NCBI GenBank assembly: GCA_017522945.1
Contig: JAFWXT010000015.1
Coordinates: 1-34,912 of the forward strand
Direction: 5' to 3'
DNA: 34,912 bases
DNA from: Clostridia bacterium
Lineage (GTDB): Bacteria > Bacillota > Clostridia > Christensenellales > Borkfalkiaceae
Position numbers and translations under genes: made by a program
The notes under the pieces: generated by a model
The model's database searches: none
Told to the model about the DNA's origin: nothing
Seen by the model: only the letters and a program-made list of their open reading frames with translations
Shown: positions 25,636-32,691 of the stretch, in pieces
Layout of the letters: every line of letters starts with the position of its first letter
Numbering within the stretch: position 1 is the first letter of the stretch

Positions 25636-25697
25636 CATACTCTCGTATCGTAAATTTTCGATTTTTTAACATTATTATTTTTTATTTACTTTCACTA

Positions 25698-25726
25698 TTG
25701 ACAAAAAACTCACTTCGTTTTATACT
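25698..25726 (+). promoter_or_regulatory. Distal promoter upstream of the AraC gene
   Basis: TTGACA (25698-25703), 17-nt spacer, TATACT (25721-25726). It would give a ~235-nt leader before the regulator gene, containing a seven-codon frame that starts with ATG at 25731. Confidence 0.6.
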
Positions 25727-25918
25727 ACAAAATGAAAAAAACGGCAAAAAGTTGATTTTAAAAAAGATTTATTTATATAAAATGGTTACTCATTAACTTT
25801 TTAAACATCAAAAAAAGCCAATTTGTTAAATTACTACTTAAAAATATACTTTTTTGCTATAATCATAGGTAAATTTATCATTTTAATTTGTTTTTTTAAG
25901 ATTTTTTTGCCAAACACA

Positions 25919-25947
25919 TTGACAAAGTGCAAAAATACGATTATACT
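25919..25947 (+). promoter_or_regulatory. Proximal promoter of the AraC gene
   Basis: TTGACA (25919-25924), 17-nt spacer, TATACT (25942-25947), predicting a start near 25954. That fixes the regulator's translation start at the ATG at 25970, with GGGAG between. The hexamers and spacing are the same as in the distal promoter 221 nt upstream. Confidence 0.75.
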
Positions 25948-25969
25948 AAAAATGATATGGGAGAATAAA

Positions 25970-26821
25970 ATGAAACGATACAAATTTCCGTCGAAAGACA
26001 AAAACTTTTTTATAGCCTATAATAATACTCCTTACCCAATAACTCACTGCCACGAGCATTGGGAATTTACTATTATTTTAAAGGGCAATTTAAAGCATAA
26101 AATCGACGGGCAAGAACGCATAATAGGCGAAAACACTTTATTAGTTATTCGACCAGACGACGCGCATTCTCTTCATCGCGCAAACACGCAAGAAACTATC
26201 CATATAAATTTTGGTGTAAGGGAAAGCGTAGTTGATACCGTTATTTCAACTCTATCTAAAACCTTATACGACTTTTTAACAAAAGAGCCTTTCGTTGAAT
26301 TTGAGTTAAGCAAATCAACTGCAACTTATTTTGCAAACATGTTTAACAAATTTCACACCACGCATGGCGACCACGCTAGCGATGATATTTTAGCAACTAT
26401 ATTTACAAGTTTGGTTCGCGAACTTTTAATGTGCTATAATAAATCAAAACAAACTCACAACTATTCACCTACTGTTAACGAGTTCATTGGGCACATGCGA
26501 AAAACCGAAAACTTAACCTTATCCATAAACGATATCATTAAAAATATGAACTATTCGCATTGCCACATAATAAGGCTTTTTAAAAAGGAAACGGGAACTA
26601 CTCCTTCGCAATACTTTTTAAAAATCAAGCTCAACTACGCAAGAAGTTTGCTTGAAACTACAAATCTTTCTGTTTTAGATATTGCTTCTATGGTAGGTTT
26701 TTCAAGCCTTGGCCATTTTACCGAGGTGTTTAAAAATCAATATTCGCTTCCACCTGCAAACTATCGCAGAAAGTGGAATAATTACTACGATTCTTTTGAT
26801 GAAATTACCGATAATAACTAA
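25970..26821 (+). CDS. AraC-family transcriptional regulator
   Basis: 283 residues from the ATG at 25970, chosen over a TTG at 25823 because the proximal promoter lies in between and GGGAG precedes this ATG. An N-terminal cupin sensor domain is visible at ~15-95 (PITHCHEHWEFTIIL, HxH...E ligand-like pattern, then LLVIRPDDAHSL). The C-terminal AraC DNA-binding domain (~180-280) has two helix-turn-helix units: LSINDIIKNMNYSHCHIIRLFKKETGTTPSQYFL and VLDIASMVGFSSLGHFTEVFKNQYSLPPANYRR. It is divergent from the transporter operon across a 426-nt gap and co-directional with the SGNH hydrolase. It most likely binds a sugar through the cupin and activates the 19-kb operon. Direct autoregulation is possible given two promoters. 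Confidence 0.92.
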   Translation: MKRYKFPSKDKNFFIAYNNTPYPITHCHEHWEFTIILKGNLKHKIDGQERIIGENTLLVIRPDDAHSLHRANTQETIHINFGVRESVVDTVISTLSKTLYDFLTKEPFVEFELSKSTATYFANMFNKFHTTHGDHASDDILATIFTSLVRELLMCYNKSKQTHNYSPTVNEFIGHMRKTENLTLSINDIIKNMNYSHCHIIRLFKKETGTTPSQYFLKIKLNYARSLLETTNLSVLDIASMVGFSSLGHFTEVFKNQYSLPPANYRRKWNNYYDSFDEITDNN

Positions 26822-26826
26822 CTACT

Positions 26827-26858
26827 TAAGGATTAAATAATATAAGGATTAAATAATA
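26827..26858 (+). repeat. Tandem 16-bp duplication carrying the ribosome binding site
   Basis: TAAGGATTAAATAATA occurs twice back to back (26827-26842 and 26843-26858). Each copy has an AAGGA; the second copy places it correctly for the ATG at 26858-26860. Confidence 0.85.
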
Positions 26859-27514
26859 TGAAAATAGTACTATTTGGAGACAGCATTACTGACGCTGGAA
26901 GAAACCGTGAACAAAACCAACCTAACGTTCCTTCAAGTTACGGCTACAGTTATCCTATTTTTATAGCAGACAGTTTATATCGCGAAGACCCAATAAACTA
27001 CCAAGTTTATAATCGCGGTATAAGTGGCAACCGTATCGTTGATTTATATGCGCGAATTAAACAAGACGTTTGGAATTTACAGCCCGACGTTTTAAGCATT
27101 TTAATAGGTATAAACGATATTTGGCACGAAATCGATTCAAAAAACGGCGTTGATATAGAACGTTTTGAAAAGGTTTATCGTATGCTTATTGAAGATACAT
27201 TAAAAGTTTTACCAAACCTAAAAATTATTCTTTGCGAACCTTTTGTTTTAGAAGGTACTGCAACTAAAAACACCGAAGCAATGCCTGATAGATTTGAACG
27301 TTTTTGTGAAGTTTATAAGTATGCCGAAGTAGTTAAAAAACTTGCCGACGAATACAAACTATTGTTTTTACCTTTACAACAACAATTTAACGTAAACGCC
27401 GACAAATACGGCGTAGAAGTATTTGCGCTCGACGGCGTTCACCCATTAATCCCCGGAGCTACCCTTATTGCTGACGAATGGCTAAAATTATTTAAAGAAA
27501 AAATTGAAAAATAA
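26858..27514 (+). CDS. SGNH/GDSL-type esterase
   Basis: 218 residues, no signal peptide, so intracellular. All four SGNH blocks are present: GDS with nucleophile Ser9, the oxyanion Gly in GISGNR (~54-59), Asn86 in GIND, and DGVHP with catalytic Asp192 and His195. This family includes acetyl-xylan and other carbohydrate esterases of the SGNH clan, as well as lysophospholipases. The insert between block III and block V (EPFVLEG...) resembles carbohydrate-esterase members. It follows the AraC gene by 36 nt and is probably co-transcribed with it, so deacetylation of imported oligosaccharides before GH130 attack is a sensible role. The substrate is not readable. It is followed by a strong shared terminator. 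Confidence 0.9.
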   Translation: MKIVLFGDSITDAGRNREQNQPNVPSSYGYSYPIFIADSLYREDPINYQVYNRGISGNRIVDLYARIKQDVWNLQPDVLSILIGINDIWHEIDSKNGVDIERFEKVYRMLIEDTLKVLPNLKIILCEPFVLEGTATKNTEAMPDRFERFCEVYKYAEVVKKLADEYKLLFLPLQQQFNVNADKYGVEVFALDGVHPLIPGATLIADEWLKLFKEKIEK

Positions 27515-27557
27515 TCTAGGCGTACTACTTGGGTAAAATCGAATTATAATTAAACAA

Positions 27558-27597
27558 AAAACCGTGAGGTAATTGAGTTACCACACGGTTTTATTTT
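27558..27597. terminator. Bidirectional terminator between SGNH and oxidoreductase genes
   Basis: AAAACCGTG-a-GGTAA pairs with TTACC-a-CACGGTTTT over a small loop, with A/T runs on both sides. It lies between convergent genes ending at 27514 (+) and 27608 (-) and can serve both. Confidence 0.85.
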
Positions 27598-27607
27598 TTG
27601 TATTTTT

Positions 27608-28906
27608 TTATTTTTTATGAACTTCTACTTTTTCGCCACTCTTTCTTGATTTTTCAGCAGCAAGCGCCATTAAATGGCTTTCAATTGATTTTTCTAAAGT
27701 CGTTTGAGCATCCCCACTACCAACTAAGGCATTATAAAAATCTCTTACAAGCATTTCGTCACCGCCACCGTGACCAAACTCATCTCTTAAGTCGCTTTGA
27801 ACTATCTCCTTTATGCTAAGCGCTTGCGATTTTCTAACGTCGTAAACGTCTTTTTCTTCACCAAAAATTGAAATTTTAAGCATATCTCTATTTTCATCCA
27901 TTTCAATTTCGCCATGAGTTCCGTGAATTACAACCTTGCGCCCTGCGAATCCTGTAAATCCGTTCATAATTAAGTTAGCTTTTATGCCGTTTTCAAACTG
28001 AATAAATACGCTTTGATTATCAACAACGTTATTATCGCAAGCAAAAACGCATCTTCCGTATTGATTGCTTTGATAAGCCTTGCGTAAACTTTCATCGGTT
28101 ATAGGGCGAGTTAAATCAACAACGTCAAAAGGCCAACCGGTAACTCTTCCTATATCGATAAACTGCTTAACGTACAATCTTTCCGCGCTATATGGGCAAG
28201 TATCGATATATTTACAATCTTGGCATCTATCAGCCGCTCCTTCGGGTTGATTTGCGCGATTAAAAAAGGACAAATCACCAAATGAATATAAATATTCACA
28301 TTTTGAATTTGCATAGTATTGTAACAAATCTAAATCGTGGCAACATTTTTGCATAATCATAGGCGATGTTTGCTCGTCATTGCGCCAATTACCGCGAACA
28401 AAACTGTGAGCTTGGTGCCAATATGCAACTTGTTCAGTCCAATCAATACTTATAATTTTACCTATTTCGCCACTATCAATCACCTGCTTAACCTTTAAAA
28501 ATGCAGGAGCATAACGTAAAACGTGACAAACTATAACCTTTCCACCGTATTGCTTTTGCGCTTCTAAAAGTTCGTAAAGTTCGCTTTCAATGGGCGAAAT
28601 TGGCTTTTCTAAAAGAACGTCGTACCCAAGCTTTAAAGCCTTTACACACATCGAAACGTGGTCGCGATCTTGTGTTGCAAGAACTAAAACGTCTGCGCGT
28701 TTTTGTTTAAAAAATTCTTCGCTATCAGTAAAACAATTTTCATCACTTACACCAAAACGTTTTTTTGCAATCTCAAGCATGCTTTCTTTTACATCGCATA
28801 GCGAAATAATTTTAAATTGCTCTTTTTTTTCAAACATATACTTGCCGTAAACGTTTTGTCCGCGTGAACCGCAACCGATTATTGCAACCGAAAAGATTTT
28901 ACTCAT
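27608..28906 (-). CDS. Gfo/Idh/MocA-family sugar oxidoreductase
   Basis: 432 residues; cytoplasmic NAD(P)-dependent dehydrogenase of sugars, sugar acids or inositols. An N-terminal Rossmann fold shows GCGSRG (Gly11, Gly13, Gly16), and the family EKP motif is at 100-102. The substrate-side KCCHDLD segment (187-193) carries the conserved His190 and Asp191. A C-x2-C-x5-C cluster at Cys228, Cys231 and Cys237 (RCQDCKYIDTCPY) lies in the alpha/beta domain insertion seen in a subset of the family, and may bind metal or shape the active site. The C-terminal beta-sheet supports oligomerisation. Length is ~60-80 residues above the family norm because of this insertion. It has its own promoter at 29000-29027. 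Some family members act as redox-assisted glycosidases, a possible role next to a glycan locus, but this is not established. Confidence 0.88.
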   Translation of the reverse strand: MSKIFSVAIIGCGSRGQNVYGKYMFEKKEQFKIISLCDVKESMLEIAKKRFGVSDENCFTDSEEFFKQKRADVLVLATQDRDHVSMCVKALKLGYDVLLEKPISPIESELYELLEAQKQYGGKVIVCHVLRYAPAFLKVKQVIDSGEIGKIISIDWTEQVAYWHQAHSFVRGNWRNDEQTSPMIMQKCCHDLDLLQYYANSKCEYLYSFGDLSFFNRANQPEGAADRCQDCKYIDTCPYSAERLYVKQFIDIGRVTGWPFDVVDLTRPITDESLRKAYQSNQYGRCVFACDNNVVDNQSVFIQFENGIKANLIMNGFTGFAGRKVVIHGTHGEIEMDENRDMLKISIFGEEKDVYDVRKSQALSIKEIVQSDLRDEFGHGGGDEMLVRDFYNALVGSGDAQTTLEKSIESHLMALAAEKSRKSGEKVEVHKK

Positions 28907-28999
28907 AATTTTTCACTCACTTTTGTTTTTTTATCATCACCTTTTGCCTAAAATCGATTTTTACCGCTTTTAAGTTTAAAAAGATGAACTACAAAGTAT

Positions 29000-29027
29000 A
29001 TTATAGCAAATAAAATCAAAAATTCAA
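29000..29027 (-). promoter_or_regulatory. Promoter of the Gfo/Idh/MocA gene
   Basis: Minus strand: -35 TTGAAT (29022-29027), 16-nt spacer, extended -10 TGC-TATAAT (-10 at 29000-29005). Predicted start ~28993, with an ~87-nt leader. The Shine-Dalgarno sequence before the ATG at 28906 is weak (GTGAGTG). Confidence 0.65.
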
Positions 29028-29091
29028 ACAATAAATTTACGAAATTTTATCATAAATTTACCCGTTTTTTTGTTTCTTCTTTTTTACTTAA

Positions 29092-30066
29092 TTATTCGCC
29101 TGCAACATTCAAGCGAATTTGCAAAGCAGGAACAACGCCTATATGCTCAGTAAAAACATCACTAACACCAGTAATATTACCATCCGCCCAAACTAAACGA
29201 GCACAAGGGGAAGTATGAATAAAATCAAGCCCACCGCCCGCTAATTCACCAAATTTGGGCGAGCGAAGCCACCAAAAACCATTACCATAGTATTGCGTTG
29301 TAGTTATCATTTCTGCGCCCATTGCTCTTGCATAGTCACTTGTTAATCTTTCAAGCATTTTAGCATTTTTACAAGCTTCATTAAATGCTAATATTTCTTG
29401 ATAACTCAATAAATAAATTTTATCATGCGTATTTGCGGAAACGTGATTATTTACTTCTAATCCATATTCGCTAGTTGGATAACCTGCGCTTTCTGCACTA
29501 TTATCAACTTCAGTTGTTAGTATCAATTCTTTTTGTAAATTGTTAAACGCCGTGTTATAAAATTCATCATTTAACCATGCGCGAATTTTACTTTGCGCAT
29601 AATTATTACTACCATCATCGTAGGGCTTGTTTACTATTATGCTCGCGCATACTACCGATACTGATTCCCCATCATTTGCTAATATTTGCCATTTTATAGG
29701 CTCGAGTTTAAAATAGTGAGTATCCCCGGTATTTACACTTATCCCGTTAGTAAACGCATAATTTGAAGCGTTATATGGTTGATTAGCAACGGTTATTTTC
29801 GCATACCACTCGCCGTCGCTACCCAAACAATACCCATTTTCGTTAATTGTTGAAGTTATAGTAACGTTTTCAGCCTTAATAGTTTGCGGATATCTCCCAA
29901 AATATAAATATCCGTCAGCAATTTCGTAAGTTATATTAGAAGATTCAAAATCATCAGGCACTTTATTGTCATCAGACACTTGATTATCACAAGCCGAAAA
30001 TGCAAATAGCGCGCTTACAAAAGTTAACACGCACACTATTAAAAGCAAAATTTTTGATTTTTTCAT
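29092..30066 (-). CDS. DUF6273-type lipoprotein
   Basis: 324 residues; lipoprotein signal with Cys26 (FSAC) and GGAG before the ATG. The body matches the DUF6273 pattern I recognise from Firmicutes: YFGRYPQT (~55-62), PIKWQILAN, SKIRAWLNDEFYNTAFN, KIYLLSYQEI, an FWWLRSP motif (~265) and a terminal GVVPALQIRLNV. The fold resembles formylglycine-generating-enzyme/C-type-lectin-like proteins, so it may bind surface ligands; no biochemical function is known to me. It has a dedicated promoter (30102-30130) and no clear terminator. It lies outside the transporter operon, and its link to glycan use is only positional. Confidence 0.75.
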   Translation of the reverse strand: MKKSKILLLIVCVLTFVSALFAFSACDNQVSDDNKVPDDFESSNITYEIADGYLYFGRYPQTIKAENVTITSTINENGYCLGSDGEWYAKITVANQPYNASNYAFTNGISVNTGDTHYFKLEPIKWQILANDGESVSVVCASIIVNKPYDDGSNNYAQSKIRAWLNDEFYNTAFNNLQKELILTTEVDNSAESAGYPTSEYGLEVNNHVSANTHDKIYLLSYQEILAFNEACKNAKMLERLTSDYARAMGAEMITTTQYYGNGFWWLRSPKFGELAGGGLDFIHTSPCARLVWADGNITGVSDVFTEHIGVVPALQIRLNVAGE

Positions 30067-30101
30067 AATCCACTCCTAAATACAAAAGCTTTAATAAAGC
30101 A

Positions 30102-30130
30102 ATTTTATCATTTACGGCTAGCTTATGCAA
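30102..30130 (-). promoter_or_regulatory. Promoter of the DUF6273 lipoprotein gene
   Basis: Minus strand: -35 TTGCAT (30125-30130), 17-nt spacer, extended -10 TGA-TAAAAT (-10 at 30102-30107). It lies 35 nt upstream of the ATG at 30066. Confidence 0.65.
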
Positions 30131-30182
30131 GCGTTTAAAGTAAAATTTGAATAATTTGCAATTATTTGGCAATAATTTGCGT

Positions 30183-31628
30183 ATGAAATTTGAAAATAAT
30201 CTACAAAAAAACATTCAACTTTTTAAAAATGTGCTAAAAAGTGACGATATAATTTACTACCAATTTAGCGCAAAACAATCACAATTTTGCGTTATTTACG
30301 TAGATAGCGTTACCGATAAAAACGAAGCTGGTAAACTTGTTATAAAAGCCATTCAAGAGCAAAACATAACCAACCTTGAAGATTGCCAAAAAAAATTACA
30401 AATACCTGCCGTTGAAAAAAGTTTGTCGGTTACCGATACAATTACTGCTCTGCTTCAAGGAAAAACCATACTTTTGGGCGCTGAAAAATTTTGTTTAACC
30501 TGCGATTTTTATTCTTACCAAATGCGGGCGGTTGCCGAGCCACCAACTTCAACCATAGTACGCGGTCCGCGCGAAGGGTTTAACGAAAGTATTAAAACTA
30601 ATCTAAGCCTTGTTCGTAGGCGCATAAAAACGCCCGACTTTATAGTTAAAAATTTTCAAGTTGGCAAATATAGCAAAACGCAAATTAGTCTTTGTTACCT
30701 ATCTTCTATTGCTCCCGAAAGCCTTGTTAACGACGTTATAGCCAAACTTTCAAGTATTAACATCGACTCAGTTCCCGATAGTTCGTATATTTCAAAACTA
30801 ATAATAAAACGCAAAACTTCGCTGTTTAAACAAATAGGAAACACCGAAAAACCCGATATTTTTTCGCAAAAACTTTTAGAAGGCAGAGTGGGTATTTTGG
30901 TTGACGGATCACCCATTGCTCTCACCCTTCCTTATATGTTCGTTGAAGACTTTCAATCTTCAGAAGATTATTTTATAAATAACTATAGAGCCAATATGGT
31001 ACGAGCTATTCGCGTAATATCGCTAATTATCGCAGTATTATTACCTGCTATTTTCGTTTCGGCTCAGCTTTTCCATTTGCAAGTAATTCCGCTCAACTTT
31101 TTGCTAACGATAGTAAGCAGTATAAAGGGTATTCCACTTTCGCCAAGCTTTGAAATGTTTTTTACACTGCTTATTTTTGAAATTTTAAACGAAGCAAGCG
31201 TTAGAATGCCAAAATATGTGGGTATGGCGCTTTCAATAGTGGGCGCGTTGGTTTTGGGTGACACCGCTGTTAAAGCAGGCATAGTTTCAACACCAACCAT
31301 TATGATAATGGCTCTATCGGGTATTTGTTTATACACCGCGCCCGAAGTAGTTGATTCGATGAGCGTTTTAAGGCTTGTGTTTTTAATTATAGCAGGAACT
31401 CTTGGCGGTTACGGCGTTATTATGCTTGCAACCTATATTATAATTTATCTATGCTCACTCGACAATTTCGGCGTGCCGTTTTTAGCGCCTTATGCGCCAT
31501 TTATTAGTAACGATTTAAAAGATAGCTTATATATGGACTTCGTGCCTAATATGAAAAAACGTCCTAAAGTTTTAGGTAGCGATAATAAAACAAGAATGGG
31601 AGCAAAAAATAATGAAAAAACAAATTAA
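30183..31628 (+). CDS. gerKA: Spore germination receptor subunit A (GerA/GerKA family)
   Basis: 481 residues from the ATG at 30183, the usual length of GerAA-type subunits; a TTG at 30147 would add 12 residues. Neither has a strong ribosome binding site. The N-terminal cytoplasmic half carries the family hallmark RGPREGFNESIKTNLSLVRRRIK (~127-149). The C-terminal half has four to six membrane segments, starting at AIRVISLIIAVLLPAIFVSA. GerA subunits form nutrient-gated channels in the spore inner membrane together with the B and C subunits encoded downstream. The stop codon overlaps the next gene by 17 nt. The symbol is by family; GerA-type paralogue names are not assignable from sequence alone. 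Confidence 0.92.
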   Translation: MKFENNLQKNIQLFKNVLKSDDIIYYQFSAKQSQFCVIYVDSVTDKNEAGKLVIKAIQEQNITNLEDCQKKLQIPAVEKSLSVTDTITALLQGKTILLGAEKFCLTCDFYSYQMRAVAEPPTSTIVRGPREGFNESIKTNLSLVRRRIKTPDFIVKNFQVGKYSKTQISLCYLSSIAPESLVNDVIAKLSSINIDSVPDSSYISKLIIKRKTSLFKQIGNTEKPDIFSQKLLEGRVGILVDGSPIALTLPYMFVEDFQSSEDYFINNYRANMVRAIRVISLIIAVLLPAIFVSAQLFHLQVIPLNFLLTIVSSIKGIPLSPSFEMFFTLLIFEILNEASVRMPKYVGMALSIVGALVLGDTAVKAGIVSTPTIMIMALSGICLYTAPEVVDSMSVLRLVFLIIAGTLGGYGVIMLATYIIIYLCSLDNFGVPFLAPYAPFISNDLKDSLYMDFVPNMKKRPKVLGSDNKTRMGAKNNEKTN

Positions 31629-32691
31629 AACGGGGCAAATTTGCGCTATTTTTATTGCACTTTTACCACTTACTAAAGTTGTTTGTGCTCCTAGTTACTT
31701 CGCAAAAAACTGTGGTGAAAAACTTTGGCAACCACTTATAATTTTGCTTTTACTCGATTTATTATTGCTTTTGACTTGCTATTTTATTTATAAAAAACAC
31801 GATAACAAAAGTTTTTATGAAATTTTAATAAGCGTTTATGGCAAACCTTTTGCAAACGGAATTTTTATACTTTATGCTATTTTCTTTTTTGCAAAAACTG
31901 TTGTTCCTCTTTTCGAGCAAAAAATCTTTATTGAAAATACCTTTTACGAAACCCTACCACAAGCACCTGTTTTTTATCCAGCGCTTATTATTATATTTTA
32001 TTTAGCCTTAAAAGGACTTAAAACCTTTGGTAGAACTTGCCAAATAGCAAGTTTTATAACAGCAATAGGATTTTTACTTATTATCTTTTTGGGTATTCCG
32101 TCGGCTGATTATGAAAGTTTGCTTCCACTATTTGCTTTTTCAAACAAAAGTGCGCCTATATGCGCATTAACAGCACTTACCTATTTTAACGACGCTATTT
32201 GTTTGCTTTTCTTTTTGGGCAGTTTTAAAGCGGAAAAGAAAAGTGAATTTAAAATATTTTTAAGTTATCTTATTCCCTTTTTATGCGTAATTTTATTTTA
32301 CGTTACTTTTTACGGAATCTTCGATTATGTAGCGCTATCTCGCAAGGTAGCAATTAGCGAAGTAGGTATTTTTAGCGTTGCTCTTATCAACGTGGGAAGA
32401 TTTGATCACATTGCATTATTTTTATTAGCTTTGTCATCTATAATTGCGGTTTCGTTACCAATAACCCTTTCTACCCATTGTTTGGTTCAAATTTTTGGGG
32501 AAAATAATAGGCTTACTATATCATTGGTTTTAACCTTAATGCTTTTTGGCGTATGCGTTACTCTTTCAGCAAAATATCTAATGGTATTTGAGTTTATAAG
32601 TAAATATTTTGCGCCACTATTCGTTCTTTGTGGTTACCTTTTACCTTTGTTAGGATTAGGAGGAAGTAATAATGAATTACAAACGGGGTAA
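31612..32691 (+). CDS. gerKB: Spore germination receptor subunit B (GerB permease-like)
   Basis: 359 residues with about ten hydrophobic segments, as in the GerB branch of the APC amino-acid permease superfamily. The N-terminal KTGQICAIFIALLPLTKVVCAPSYFAK matches the typical Ger(x)B start. GGGAG lies ahead of the ATG, which overlaps the end of the A-subunit gene; the 3' end in turn overlaps the C-subunit gene by 20 nt. These overlaps point to coupled translation of an ABC germinant receptor. GerB subunits bind the germinant within a transporter-like fold. The ligand cannot be predicted here. Confidence 0.9.
   Translation: MKKQIKTGQICAIFIALLPLTKVVCAPSYFAKNCGEKLWQPLIILLLLDLLLLLTCYFIYKKHDNKSFYEILISVYGKPFANGIFILYAIFFFAKTVVPLFEQKIFIENTFYETLPQAPVFYPALIIIFYLALKGLKTFGRTCQIASFITAIGFLLIIFLGIPSADYESLLPLFAFSNKSAPICALTALTYFNDAICLLFFLGSFKAEKKSEFKIFLSYLIPFLCVILFYVTFYGIFDYVALSRKVAISEVGIFSVALINVGRFDHIALFLLALSSIIAVSLPITLSTHCLVQIFGENNRLTISLVLTLMLFGVCVTLSAKYLMVFEFISKYFAPLFVLCGYLLPLLGLGGSNNELQTG

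Larger units (their letters stand above)
25544..25969. other. 426-nt divergent regulatory region
   Basis: The only gene-free stretch above 300 nt. It holds the minus-strand operon promoter (25607-25635), a TCGTATCGTA direct repeat (25643-25652), two near-identical plus-strand promoters (25698-25726 and 25919-25947) and a seven-codon ATG frame (25731-25754). It is very AT-rich. No riboswitch fold or terminator was recognised. Confidence 0.7.

Noticed and set aside
25544..25672. 43-residue N-terminal extension of the solute-binding protein
   Set aside because: The internal ATG at 25543 has AAAGGAG and starts a canonical lipoprotein signal; the extension runs through the operon promoter.
25731..25754. 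Seven-codon leader peptide (MKKTAKS) upstream of the AraC gene
   Set aside because: No Shine-Dalgarno sequence and no attenuator structure after it; kept only as a side remark.
25823..25969. In-frame TTG-started extension of the AraC gene with a hydrophobic N-terminus resembling a membrane anchor
   Set aside because: The proximal promoter (25919-25947) lies inside it, there is no ribosome binding site at the TTG, and the hydrophobicity is what AT-rich intergenic DNA gives when translated.
30131..30182. Possible sigma-G promoter for the germination operon
   Set aside because: A TGAATA-like -35 is present at 30148 but no acceptable CATnnTA -10 follows at the right spacing.
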